From assembly GCF_029892155.1 (NCBI RefSeq), contig NZ_JARZAG010000006.1, positions 1 to 64,000 on the forward strand: a DNA stretch of 64,000 bases. Direction: 5' to 3'. Below, piece after piece: positions 6,925 through 15,311 of the stretch (position 1 is the first letter of the stretch; each line of letters starts with the position of its first letter). The notes under the pieces were generated by a model. The model worked only from the letters and a program-made list of their open reading frames with translations. It did not search any database and was not told the DNA's origin. A program made the position numbers and the translations under genes. The stretch comes from Kitasatospora sp. GAS204B (GTDB lineage Bacteria; Actinomycetota; Actinomycetes; Streptomycetales; Streptomycetaceae).

Positions 6925-8538
6925 TCAGTCGGCCGTGGCGATCAGCGGTTCCAGCAGCACCTCGGGCTTGGCGCGCTGGAAGGCGTTCAGGTGCCACTTG
7001 TCGGCGAACAGTGCCAGCAGCACGTCGTCCGAACGGCGGGTGAGCACCTCGCCGTCGGTCAGCCGGGCCTTGCCGAGCTCGGCGGCGCCGGCCGCGTCGG
7101 TGACCCGGGCGAGCCGGTACGAGAGGTGGTCCAGCGTGATGGGGGAGGAGAACTCGTGCTCCATGCGGTGCAGCACGACGTCGAACTGCATCGGGCCGAC
7201 CGCCGCCATCACCGGCGCCTGGTCACCGCGCCGGTCGGAGACCAGCACCTGGACCACGCCCTCCTCGTCCAGCTGCGAGACGCCCTTGCGGAACTGCTTG
7301 GAGCGGCTGATGTCCTTGGGACGGGCCACCGCGAAGTACTCGGGGGCGAAGGCCGGCAGCGCGGGGAACTCCGCCTTCCGGCCGGTGAAGAGGGTGTCGC
7401 CGACCCGCAGCTGGCTCGCGTTGATCAGGCCGACCACATCGCCGGGGTAGGCGGTGTCGACCACGGTGCGCTCGGCACCGAACACGGTGTGCGCGTACTT
7501 GGTCGCGAACGATCGGCCGCTGGCGGCGCGGGTCACGTTCATGCCGCGCTCGAAGACGCCGGAGCAGACCCGGACGAAGGCGATCCGGTCGCGGTGCGCC
7601 GGGTCCATGTTGGCCTGGATCTTGAACACCAGGCCGGAGAACTCCTCGCCCACCTCGCGCGCCCCGCCCTTGGCCAGCGGGCGCGGGCCGGGCGCCGGTG
7701 CCAGGTCGACCACGGCGTCGAGCAGCAGCTTCACGCCGATGTTGGTCAGCGCGGCCCCGAAGAAGACCGGGCTGATCTTGCCGGACTCGAAGGCCTCCTG
7801 GTCGTAGCCGGGGCCGGAGGAGAGCACCAGCTCCAGCTCCTCCAGGGCGTTCGCCCAGTCCTCGCCCTCCTGCTCGGCGGCCTGCTCGGCGGTCAGCTTC
7901 TCCTCGATCGCCGCGTGCGTGCCGGCCGGCACCTTGGTGTACCGCAGCATCTGCTCGGTGTTCTCGGCCTCGACCAGGCCACGCAGGTTGCCGGCGTCGC
8001 CGACCGGCCAGACCACCGGCACCGGGGTGATGCCCAGGTGCGTCTCGATGTCCTCCAGCAGGGTGAGCGCGTTGCGACCGCGGCGGTCCCACTTGTTGAT
8101 GAAGGTGATCACCGGCACACCGCGGTGGCGGCAGACCGCGAAGAGCTTGCGGGTCTGCTCCTCCAGGCCCTTGGCCGCGTCGACCAGCATGATCGCGCAG
8201 TCGACGGCTGCCAGCACCCGGTAGGTGTCCTCGGAGAAGTCGGCGTGCCCGGGGGTGTCGACCAGGTTCATCACGTGCCCGCGGTGGTCGAACTGCAGCG
8301 CCGCCGATGTCACCGAGATGCCGCGCTCGCGCTCCAGCTCCATCCAGTCGCTGGTCACCCCGCGCCGCCCGCCCTTGGCGTGCACCGCGCCCGCCGAGGT
8401 GATCGCCCGCGCGTGCAGCGCCAGCGCCTCGGTGAGCGTGGACTTGCCCGCGTCCGGGTGGCTGATCACGGCGAAGGTCCGCCGGCGGCCGGCCTCGTTG
8501 AGGACCTGTTGGACGGGGACGGGCTGTTCGTTGCTCAC
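6925..8538 (-). CDS. prfC: Peptide chain release factor 3
   Basis: 537-residue translational GTPase that recycles release factors RF1/RF2 from the ribosome in the cytoplasm. The G-domain motifs are intact: SHPDAGKST (26-34), RERGISVT, DTPGHADF and INKWDR, and the length matches RF3. The GTG start at 8538 has GGAG six bases upstream. RF3 is non-essential and patchily distributed, so a lone copy between unrelated genes is normal. Termination is at the hairpin just downstream. Paralogous EF-G-type factors are longer and carry a domain IV missing here. Confidence 0.95.
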   Translation of the reverse strand: MSNEQPVPVQQVLNEAGRRRTFAVISHPDAGKSTLTEALALHARAITSAGAVHAKGGRRGVTSDWMELERERGISVTSAALQFDHRGHVMNLVDTPGHADFSEDTYRVLAAVDCAIMLVDAAKGLEEQTRKLFAVCRHRGVPVITFINKWDRRGRNALTLLEDIETHLGITPVPVVWPVGDAGNLRGLVEAENTEQMLRYTKVPAGTHAAIEEKLTAEQAAEQEGEDWANALEELELVLSSGPGYDQEAFESGKISPVFFGAALTNIGVKLLLDAVVDLAPAPGPRPLAKGGAREVGEEFSGLVFKIQANMDPAHRDRIAFVRVCSGVFERGMNVTRAASGRSFATKYAHTVFGAERTVVDTAYPGDVVGLINASQLRVGDTLFTGRKAEFPALPAFAPEYFAVARPKDISRSKQFRKGVSQLDEEGVVQVLVSDRRGDQAPVMAAVGPMQFDVVLHRMEHEFSSPITLDHLSYRLARVTDAAGAAELGKARLTDGEVLTRRSDDVLLALFADKWHLNAFQRAKPEVLLEPLIATAD

Positions 8539-8550
8539 GTGTCTCCTCGC

Positions 8551-8585
8551 GGGCTGGGGGTCCCCCCGGCCGGAGGCTGGGGGAG
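8551..8585. repeat. Streptomycete-style G/C palindromic element upstream of prfC
   Basis: A run of Gs, T and Cs (GGGGGTCCCCC at 8556-8566) is followed by a second G block; TCCCCC at 8561-8566 can also pair with GGGGGA at 8579-8584. Similar short elements are scattered in streptomycete intergenic regions. It lies in the 294-bp divergent gap before the monooxygenase and could also fold in the prfC leader. Confidence 0.35.
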
Positions 8586-8832
8586 GGCATCAGGCCGGTG
8601 ATGCCTCTCCGTACCTGCTGATCCGTACCTGCTGAGCCCGGCGTCTGGTCCGCAGGCCCGAGGGTCGATTCTATTAGGCCGGACGGTGTGACCTCGAACC
8701 TCGTGCTGAGCGCCCCGCGTGAACCGGTCGCCCCCGGGGATCGCCGCCTCCCGCGCGCGGCGCCGAGCCGCCTCATCGTCGCCGCGCCGGTGGCCACTTG
8801 ACGATCAGTCGGCACTGACCCAGGCTCCCCGC

Positions 8833-10311
8833 ATGGATTTCAGCGATGCGCGGAACGAGGACGAGACCTGCGAGGTGCTGGTGGTCGGTGCCGGCGCCAC
8901 CGGGCTGACCCTGGGCTGTGACCTGGCCAGGCGCGGCGTGCGGGCCCTGGTGATCGAACGCAGTGACGCGCTCTTCCCCGGCTCGCGCGGTCGCGGGGTG
9001 CAGCCGCGGACCCAGGAGGTCTTCGACGACCTCGGCGTGATCGACGCGGTGCGCGCGGCCGGCGGCCCGCTGCCGCGGGTCCTCAGCCGCCTGCCGGACG
9101 CGACCCGGAAGGTCTGGGACCTGGTGGCGCCGGCCCCGGCCCGAGCGGGCGTGCCCTACCCGGTGGGCTGGATGCTCCCGCAGTGGCGCACCCAGGAGAT
9201 CCTGCACGCCCGCCTGCGGGAGCTCGGCGGCGAGGTCGAATTCGGCACGGCGCTGTTCTCGCTGACGCAGGATCAGTGCTCGGTCCGGGCCGTACTGACC
9301 CGGGCTGACGGCAGCACCAGGACGGTGCGCGCCGACTACCTGGTCGGCGCGGACGGCGGACGCAGCACGGTGCGTGCGGCGCTCGGGGTGACGATGACCG
9401 GCAAAACGCTCGACCGGCGCTCGTCCCTGGTCGCCGACGTCCGGCTAACAGGGCTCGACCGCGGCAACTGGCACATGTGGACGAGAGCGCCGGGCGACAC
9501 GCTCTCGCTCTGCCCGCTGCCCGGGACCGACCACTTCGCGCTCTCCGTCCCGATCGACGAAGGCCGGACCGGCGAAGGCCCGGTCGACACCTCGCCGCAG
9601 GCCGTTCGCGCGGTGATCGCGGCCCGCACCTCGCTGCCCGCCGAGGCGGTGCTGGAGGTGCTCTGGACCTCGGACTACCGCCCGCGCGCGGCGCTGGCGG
9701 ACCGGTTCCGGGTCGGCCGCGCATTCCTGGCCGGGGACGCCGCGCACATCCACTCGCCGGCCGGCGGCCAGGGGCTGAACACCGGCGTGCAGGACGCCTA
9801 CAACCTCGGCTGGAAGCTGGGCCGGGTGCTGCGGCACGGCGCGCCGCCGACGCTGCTGGACAGCTACCAGGCCGAGCGCCGCCCGGTGGCCGCCGACGTG
9901 CTGGAGCTCAGCAGCCGGCTGCACCACTCCTACCGCGGCCGCAGGCCCGCCGTGGTGCGCCGGGCCGCGCAGACCTCGCAACTGGAGATCGGCTACCCCG
10001 ACAGCCCGCTCAGCGTGGAGACCCGCCACGACCTGCCCGAGGACGCACTGCGGGCCGGCCACCGGGTCCCGGACACCGCCCTGGCCGGCCGCCGCCTCTT
10101 CGACCTGCTGCGCGGCCCGCACGCCACCCTCCTCGCGGTGGGGCGCCCGGCGCCCGAGGTGCGCGCTCCCGGGCTGCTGGTGCGGGAGTTCGCGCAGCCG
10201 GCGCTCTTCGAACCCGGGCTCTTCCTGATCCGGCCGGACGGCTATCTGGGTCTGGCCACCCGCGATCCGGCACAGCTGCCGGCCTATCTGGCGCTGATCG
10301 GCCGCGACTGA
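8833..10311 (+). CDS. FAD-dependent aromatic monooxygenase
   Basis: 492-residue flavoprotein of the PHBH/RebC hydroxylase family, using NAD(P)H and oxygen to hydroxylate an aromatic or polyketide substrate. Visible are the dinucleotide motif GAGATG (19-24), the GADGGRSTVR DG-type motif, the GD motif FLAGDAAHIHSP and a C-terminal thioredoxin-like extension. ATG at 8833 is preferred because the family motif begins 15 residues later; no good ribosome site is seen, and the frame stays open upstream to a GTG at 8719. It stands alone, divergent from prfC, with no biosynthetic neighbours, so its substrate is unknown. It is a paralogue of the pigment hydroxylase at 15.3 kb. Confidence 0.85.
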   Translation: MDFSDARNEDETCEVLVVGAGATGLTLGCDLARRGVRALVIERSDALFPGSRGRGVQPRTQEVFDDLGVIDAVRAAGGPLPRVLSRLPDATRKVWDLVAPAPARAGVPYPVGWMLPQWRTQEILHARLRELGGEVEFGTALFSLTQDQCSVRAVLTRADGSTRTVRADYLVGADGGRSTVRAALGVTMTGKTLDRRSSLVADVRLTGLDRGNWHMWTRAPGDTLSLCPLPGTDHFALSVPIDEGRTGEGPVDTSPQAVRAVIAARTSLPAEAVLEVLWTSDYRPRAALADRFRVGRAFLAGDAAHIHSPAGGQGLNTGVQDAYNLGWKLGRVLRHGAPPTLLDSYQAERRPVAADVLELSSRLHHSYRGRRPAVVRRAAQTSQLEIGYPDSPLSVETRHDLPEDALRAGHRVPDTALAGRRLFDLLRGPHATLLAVGRPAPEVRAPGLLVREFAQPALFEPGLFLIRPDGYLGLATRDPAQLPAYLALIGRD

Positions 10312-10336
10312 ACCGAACGCCGAGACCTAACGCGAC

Positions 10337-10367
10337 GAGGCCCGGCACACCAGGTGTGCCGGGCCTC
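10337..10367. terminator. Bidirectional terminator palindrome
   Basis: Fifteen-base perfect arms (10337-10351 and 10353-10367) flank one base. It lies 26 bases after the monooxygenase stop and 16 bases past the 3' end of the convergent tRNA, so it can end both transcripts. Confidence 0.8.
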
Positions 10368-10382
10368 ACGTGCCACATGTAG

Positions 10383-10456
10383 TAGCGGGGACAGGATTTG
10401 AACCTGCGACCTCTGGGTTATGAGCCCAGCGAGCTACCGAGCTGCTCCACCCCGCG
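10383..10456 (-). tRNA. Initiator tRNA-fMet (CAU)
   Basis: The 74-nt cloverleaf on the minus strand has anticodon CAU. Two initiator hallmarks are visible: the first acceptor position (C1:U72) is unpaired, and three consecutive G:C pairs sit at the bottom of the anticodon stem (GGG/CCC). The CCA end is not encoded. It stands alone between the monooxygenase and the response regulator, facing a shared terminator. Confidence 0.95.
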
Positions 10457-10607
10457 TCGGTGAACCCGACTGTACGGCAGTGCGGACCAGAAGCGAAATC
10501 CGTTCCCCGGACGGAACCGGAAGCGGGCCCGGTGACGTCGCCTCGCTGGTGGACGGCCCCGTCGATCGGGGCCGCAGGAGCAGCAGGGTCGAAGAGGCGG
10601 GGGCGGC

Positions 10608-11297
10608 GTGGGCAGTGGGCTGCGGGTGCTGGTCGTCGACGACGACCCCGAGGTGCGGGCCGCCGTGGAGACCGGACTGGAGATCGAGGGGTACCAGGTG
10701 CGCGGCGCCGCCGACGGCCTGGCCGGGCTGATCGAGGTGGCCCGCTGGGAGCCGGCCGCCGTGGTGCTGGATGTGATGATGCCGGCACTGGACGGGTTGG
10801 CGGTGTGCCGCCGGCTGCGGGCGGCGGGGGACCGGCTGCCGATCATCGTGCTCACCGCCCGCGACTCGGTGAGCGAGCGGGTGGCCGGGCTGGACGCGGG
10901 CGCCGACGACTACCTGGTCAAGCCGTTTGCACTGGACGAGCTGACCGCCCGGCTGCGCGCGGTGCTGCGGCGAACCGGGTCCGGCCCGGCGGAGCGCGAC
11001 GATCGCGCTTTCGCGGACCTGACGGTGGACCCGCAGAGCCGCACCGGCAGCCGGGGCGGCCGGCCGCTGGAGTTCTCCCGCACCGAGTTCGCGCTGCTGG
11101 AACTCCTGCTGCGGCACCCCGGACAGGTGCTGACCAGGGAGGCGATCATGCACCGGGTCTGGGGCGCCGACTTCGGTCCTGGCTCCAACTCCCTCGCCGT
11201 CTACATCGGCTACCTGCGCCGCAAGCTGGAGGCGGGCGGCGAGCCTCGCCTGGTGCACACCGTGCACGGGATCGGCTACCGGCTGGACGTGTCATGA
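10608..11297 (+). CDS. OmpR/PhoB-family response regulator
   Basis: 229-residue DNA-binding response regulator. The receiver (1-120) has the acidic pocket DDD at 11-13, phospho-acceptor Asp55, Thr83 and Lys105. The winged-helix domain (about 130-229) shows the usual RTEFALLELL and YLRRKLE stretches. GTG at 10608 is preceded by GAGGCGGGGGC. Its stop overlaps an ATG in the ATGA arrangement used to couple a regulator to its sensor kinase, but that kinase is reduced to a stub, so the regulator is functionally an orphan. It may be phosphorylated by another kinase or act independently. Confidence 0.9.
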   Translation: MGSGLRVLVVDDDPEVRAAVETGLEIEGYQVRGAADGLAGLIEVARWEPAAVVLDVMMPALDGLAVCRRLRAAGDRLPIIVLTARDSVSERVAGLDAGADDYLVKPFALDELTARLRAVLRRTGSGPAERDDRAFADLTVDPQSRTGSRGGRPLEFSRTEFALLELLLRHPGQVLTREAIMHRVWGADFGPGSNSLAVYIGYLRRKLEAGGEPRLVHTVHGIGYRLDVS

Positions 11298-11355
11298 CCG
11301 AGCGCCGGACGGCGGGGCGCGGCCGCGGCCGGCGTTCAGCCGCTGATCCGGGTGC
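11294..11355 (+). pseudogene. N-terminal remnant of a sensor histidine kinase
   Basis: An ATG overlaps the response regulator stop (ATGA at 11294-11297), the classic coupled start of a partner kinase. The frame gives a basic N-terminus (MTERRTAGRGRGRRSA) as expected before a first membrane helix. It then runs straight into the 3' end of the minus-strand glycosidase and stops after 58 codons in all (11470), with no membrane segment or kinase domain. I infer that the rest was deleted or replaced by the glycosidase segment. Confidence 0.55.
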
Positions 11356-13386
11356 TCAGTTGAGCGGTGCCTGCGGCAGCGTGCCGGGGCAGAGCCGGCG
11401 CGGCTGCCGGTCGCCCTTGAGCTTGGCGTCCACGCACCCGCCCGGCAGCGCGTCGGGCCCCGAACCGTAGCTGCTGGTCCCGAAGTTGGCGGTCACCTGG
11501 AGCACGCCGTCGCCGAACTCGGTGTGCTGCACCTGGTGGTCGGCGCTCAGATACCGGAACCCGGTCATCGGCGCGGTCCCGGCGGCCTCGTGCAGCGGTG
11601 CGAAGTACTGCTGCAGCGCGGCCAGTTGCTTGCCGTCGGTGGCGAGCGTCGGGCCGTCCAGCACCAGGTTCAGCGGGGTGTCGTCCAGGATCGCCTGCAG
11701 CGCCCGGTCCTGCTCCAGGGCCGGGATCTTGGTGTACGACAGCTCCCACCGGTCGAGGTTGACCTGCGAGTCGTGCAGCGCGGTCTCCAGCAGCGGGACG
11801 CGGTACACCGGGTCGAACATCGCCTTGGACAGGTCGGCCGGCAGCGTCACCGGCTTGAAGAAGATTCCGGGCGCGGCGGCGGGCACGTAGCCGCCCCAGA
11901 CGTCCTTGTTCTTCTCCAGCGGCCACAGCCCGTCCGCCGGCACGGTCTGCGAACCGTGGCTGAAGTCGATCACCGGCGCGGCCCAGCTGTGCGCGGCCTC
12001 GGAGCCGAGCACCAGCTTGTCGGGACCGGAGAGTTGGCGCATTCGGGCGATCCGATTGGCCTGGTCCTGCTGCTGGTTCATCGGGTGGTCGGCGCTGAAG
12101 TCGTCGTACAGCTCGCCGGCCGCGTCCACGTCCAGGAAGTAGCTGTCGGCCCCGTTGGCGGTCATCTGCGCGGTGCGCTGGGCGAGGTACTGGTCGTGCT
12201 GGGCGAACGCCTGCGAGCTCAGGTAGCAGCCGCGATCGTGGAATCCCGCCAGCACCGAGCCGTCCTGCTGGTGGACGCAGAAGTCCGGGTAGACCGGCGC
12301 CGGCCAGGCGGAGGTCGGCGAGTCGGCGGTGGCCGGGTCCTGCCCGTTGGCGAACGAGTCGTACGGGCCGACCAGGTAGCCGGCCCGCTCGGCGGCGGCC
12401 ACCGCGGTCGCGTCCATCGGCTGCGCGTCGGCGTCGTAGCCGAGCCACATCCGGGACAGCCCCAGCGCCTGCATCTGCTGGATGCCCTGGGCGGTGCGGG
12501 CGGTGCCCCAGGTGTAGGCGTGGAAGGCGCCGAGCAGCTTGGCGACCTGCGGATTCGCGGCGATCTTGCTGCTCAGGGTGACCAGCTGGCCGTGCTCGGT
12601 GAGCCAGCGGCGGTAGTCCTGCGCGGGAGCGACCGGGGAGGGGTCGGTCAGCGCGAAGGTGACGGTGTAGTCCTGGGTGCCCTCGCGCCGCGCGAAGGTG
12701 TGCACGGCGGTGCCGTCCAGCCGCCCGGCCTGGGAGCTGAGGCCCAGCGAGGTGCCGATCGGCTGCGGGACCAGGTAGCTGACCCCGCGTCCGCCCAACG
12801 TGTACCCCCACAGGGGCAGGCTCAGATCGGTCTCCAGATCGTACGAGGCACCGGCCACCCCGGTGTCGCTCGCGTTCCAGAACGGGTCGGCGACCGCAAT
12901 GCCCAGCCCCTCGCCGCGCGGCAGTTGCAACTGGGCGGCGGCCGGATCGGTGCCGGTGACCGGCCAGGACAACTTGGCCCCGTCCCGGTCGTCGTGCACG
13001 GTGACCTGCAGTCGTCCGCGCACGGCCGCCGCGGTGACGCGCAGGCCCTGGTCGGGCAGCGTCCAACTCGCCGTGCCGCCGCTGACCGTGACCTTGCCGG
13101 GCCGCCCGAGCGGCTGCGCGGCGGGTGCGGACAGCACGAGCGTCCGGCCGTCGCCGCCACGCGCCGTCACCGCCAGCGAGTCGGTCCGCAGCTCGGCGGT
13201 GCCGCCGCTGATCGGGATCTCGACGACACCGTCGTGCTGGCGCACCGCGGGTCGAGCGGTCGTCGCGCCGAACGCGGACGGCCAGCTCAGCCCGCCCAGC
13301 GCGGTGGCGCCCGCCAGCGCGAGCGCCGCCATCGATGCCCGGCGGCGCCGGCTGCGCACCGCCCGATGAGAGGTAGTGGTAGTCAT
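11356..13386 (-). CDS. Secreted glycoside hydrolase-like protein
   Basis: 676-residue exported protein. The N-terminus has a run of arginines followed by a hydrophobic stretch ending near AFGA at about residue 40, resembling a Tat or long Sec signal. The body looks like a beta-sandwich followed by a TIM-barrel glycosidase: a YTWGTA stretch, a YFLDVDAAGEL segment with acidic residues typical of a catalytic strand, then a C-terminal beta domain. Overall it resembles DUF5696/GH101-type hydrolases, but the family is uncertain and no substrate can be named. ATG at 13386 has only a very close GGGAG; an internal ATG at codon 19 is possible. Upstream is a possible LacI-type site overlapping a terminator. 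Confidence 0.6.
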   Translation of the reverse strand: MTTTTSHRAVRSRRRRASMAALALAGATALGGLSWPSAFGATTARPAVRQHDGVVEIPISGGTAELRTDSLAVTARGGDGRTLVLSAPAAQPLGRPGKVTVSGGTASWTLPDQGLRVTAAAVRGRLQVTVHDDRDGAKLSWPVTGTDPAAAQLQLPRGEGLGIAVADPFWNASDTGVAGASYDLETDLSLPLWGYTLGGRGVSYLVPQPIGTSLGLSSQAGRLDGTAVHTFARREGTQDYTVTFALTDPSPVAPAQDYRRWLTEHGQLVTLSSKIAANPQVAKLLGAFHAYTWGTARTAQGIQQMQALGLSRMWLGYDADAQPMDATAVAAAERAGYLVGPYDSFANGQDPATADSPTSAWPAPVYPDFCVHQQDGSVLAGFHDRGCYLSSQAFAQHDQYLAQRTAQMTANGADSYFLDVDAAGELYDDFSADHPMNQQQDQANRIARMRQLSGPDKLVLGSEAAHSWAAPVIDFSHGSQTVPADGLWPLEKNKDVWGGYVPAAAPGIFFKPVTLPADLSKAMFDPVYRVPLLETALHDSQVNLDRWELSYTKIPALEQDRALQAILDDTPLNLVLDGPTLATDGKQLAALQQYFAPLHEAAGTAPMTGFRYLSADHQVQHTEFGDGVLQVTANFGTSSYGSGPDALPGGCVDAKLKGDRQPRRLCPGTLPQAPLN

Positions 13387-13415
13387 GCTCCCAGGGTGGC
13401 GAGCTCTCCTAAGAG

Positions 13416-13477
13416 CGCTTCTTATGGGAGCCCCGCCGGACGGATCGATCCGTCCGGCGGGGCTCCCATGAGAAGCG
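13416..13477. terminator. 62-bp palindrome with one mismatch
   Basis: A perfect 46-bp palindrome (13424-13469, centre GATC) extends outward by seven further pairs after one T/G position, which would be a wobble pair in RNA. It starts 20 bases after the stop of the minus-strand SHOCT gene, fitting a terminator. Its outer left arm overlaps TAAGAGCGCTTCTTA (13410-13424), which resembles a LacI-family operator for the downstream glycosidase. Confidence 0.75.
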
Positions 13478-13496
13478 GCGGGATGCCGCGGGCCGG

Positions 13497-13898
13497 TCAG
13501 GCCAGCAGCTTCTCCTTGGCCCGCTGGTACTCCTGCTCGGTCAGCGCGCCGTTGGCCTTGAGATCGGCCAGCTTGGCCAGCTCGTCGGCGTGCGAGCCGG
13601 ATCCGCCGGCGGACGGCCCGGCCGCCTCCCGGATGTACTGCCGGGCGGCCTCGTCCGCGCGCTGGGCCTGCTCCCGGTCGTGTTCGGCCATGGCCTTGCC
13701 GCGGAAGATCACGTAGAGCAGCACGCCCAGGAAGGGCAGCAGGATCACCACGACCATCCAGCCGGCCTTGCCCCAGCCGCTCAGGTCGTGGCTGCGGAAG
13801 ATGTCGGTGATGACCTTGAAGAGCAGGAAGAGCCAGAGCAGCCAGACGAAGAACTCCAGCATGGTCCAGAACAGGTTGAGCATGGGGTAGTTGGTCAC
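13497..13898 (-). CDS. PLD nuclease N-terminal/SHOCT membrane protein
   Basis: 133-residue membrane protein. Two hydrophobic segments (about residues 8-30 and 45-66) separated by DLSGWGKAGW match the PLDc_N module, which despite its name has no nuclease site here. A charged linker follows, then a C-terminal SHOCT motif (about 103-132: ELAKLADLKANGALT and EYQRAKEKLL). GTG at 13898 has AGGAG seven bases upstream. Function is unknown; the SHOCT motif is thought to mediate oligomer or membrane contacts. It stands alone, divergent from the multicopper oxidase. Confidence 0.8.
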   Translation of the reverse strand: MTNYPMLNLFWTMLEFFVWLLWLFLLFKVITDIFRSHDLSGWGKAGWMVVVILLPFLGVLLYVIFRGKAMAEHDREQAQRADEAARQYIREAAGPSAGGSGSHADELAKLADLKANGALTEQEYQRAKEKLLA

Positions 13899-14159
13899 CG
13901 GTGGCTCCTGGGCGCGGCTCGCCCGATGCGAGCGGACAAAACAGGCATATCAGCTTGTATTAGCGCCAGCGACCTGCGGCGACCCAGGACGACTGCCCGG
14001 AGCAACCGGTTCGGCCGACCGGGCGATTGCGCCAGGGCAGGTACCGGGACTGGCGGCGGACTGTGCCTAGCCTCGCCAGAGGAGTGCCGATCCTCCGCGC
14101 GGGCGGTCGAGTCGGCCCGCCCCCCGCCCCCCACCCCACGTCCCCACCGAAAGGGACCC

Positions 14160-15287
14160 ATGTCGGCTGACCAGGCATCACCCGAGACCACCCGGAACGA
14201 CGACCACGGCCGCCGGTCCGCGCTCCGCACGCTGCTGGCCGGCGGTGCCGCCACCGCGCTGATCGGTTCGGCAACGCTCCCGGCCTCGGCCGAGGCCCTG
14301 ACCGAGCCGTCCGCCGCCACCGGGGCGGACCCGTTCGCGGCGGACACCTTCCGGGCGAGCGGGCGGGTGCGCGAGTACTGGATCCAGGCCGAGTCCTTCG
14401 AGCACAACGCGGTACCCAACGGCTACGACGCCATGATGGGCCGTCATATCAAGCCCGAGCAGAGCACGTTCTGGGCGATCGGGTTGCGCGCCTACACCGA
14501 GGGGTGGGGGCGGCTGCTGGACGCGGACACGGGGCCGCAGGGGGTGGGCGCCAACGGCGGCATCCCCGGTCCGGTGCTGCGGGCCGAGGTCGGCGACGTC
14601 CTGCGGGTGCACTTCCGCAACAACGACGAGCACTACAAGTGGCCGCACAGCCTGCACCCGCACGGCGTGCGCTACGGCCGTGACGCGGACGGCGGCTGGC
14701 TGGCAGACGATCCCGACCACCCGGGTACGGCGGTCCCGTTCGGGGGCAGCTACACCTACACCTGGACCTGCCCACCCGGCTCGGTCGGCACCTGGCCCTA
14801 CCACGACCACGCGGCGCCGCAGGCCGTGCGGGCGGGTGCCGAGCCGATGATGGAGATCGGCGCGGAACTCGGCCTGTTCGGCGTCCTGGTGGTCACCGAC
14901 CAGAAGACCCCGGCGGTGGACCGCGAGTTCGTGGTCTTCCTGCACGACCTCTACAGGTCCGACGTCCCGTCACTCGTGCAGAACCTCAACCTGGTCAACG
15001 GCGGCGCCTACCTCGACAACACCCCGACCTTCACCGCCAAGGTCGGTGACCGGGTGCGCTGGCGGATCGCCTCGCTGGGCTCCGAGTTCCACGTGTTCCA
15101 CCTGCACGGGCACCGCTGGCGCAGCGGCCAGGGCTACCAGGGCTGGGTGGACTCCCAGCTGATCGGGCCGTCCAGCACGCTGACCGTCGAGTACCTGGAG
15201 GACAACCCCGGCGACTGGATCTACCACTGCCACGTCGCGCACCACATGATGGGCGGGATGGCGGGCCGCTACCGCGTCACCAGGTGA
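14160..15287 (+). CDS. Tat-exported two-domain multicopper oxidase
   Basis: 375-residue exported oxidase. The signal has twin arginines (Arg18-Arg19 in GRRSALRTLL) and an alanine-rich cleavage region near residue 45, so it should leave folded by the Tat route. Copper ligands are present: HPH (166-168), HDH (215-217), HLHGH (314-318) and HCHVAHHM (356-363) with type 1 Cys357. Only two cupredoxin domains fit, so it should work as an oligomer like the small laccases and nitrite-reductase-like oxidases. GAAAGGG precedes the ATG. It converges on the pigment hydroxylase with a 24-base gap; no evidence ties it to pigment formation, though oxidative maturation is conceivable. Confidence 0.88.
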   Translation: MSADQASPETTRNDDHGRRSALRTLLAGGAATALIGSATLPASAEALTEPSAATGADPFAADTFRASGRVREYWIQAESFEHNAVPNGYDAMMGRHIKPEQSTFWAIGLRAYTEGWGRLLDADTGPQGVGANGGIPGPVLRAEVGDVLRVHFRNNDEHYKWPHSLHPHGVRYGRDADGGWLADDPDHPGTAVPFGGSYTYTWTCPPGSVGTWPYHDHAAPQAVRAGAEPMMEIGAELGLFGVLVVTDQKTPAVDREFVVFLHDLYRSDVPSLVQNLNLVNGGAYLDNTPTFTAKVGDRVRWRIASLGSEFHVFHLHGHRWRSGQGYQGWVDSQLIGPSSTLTVEYLEDNPGDWIYHCHVAHHMMGGMAGRYRVTR

Positions 15288-15311
15288 CCCGGCAGCGGCC
15301 CCGGGCCGCCG

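Noticed and set aside
11524..13716. 730-codon plus-strand frame opposite the glycosidase
   Set aside because: No domains, crosses two real genes and a terminator.
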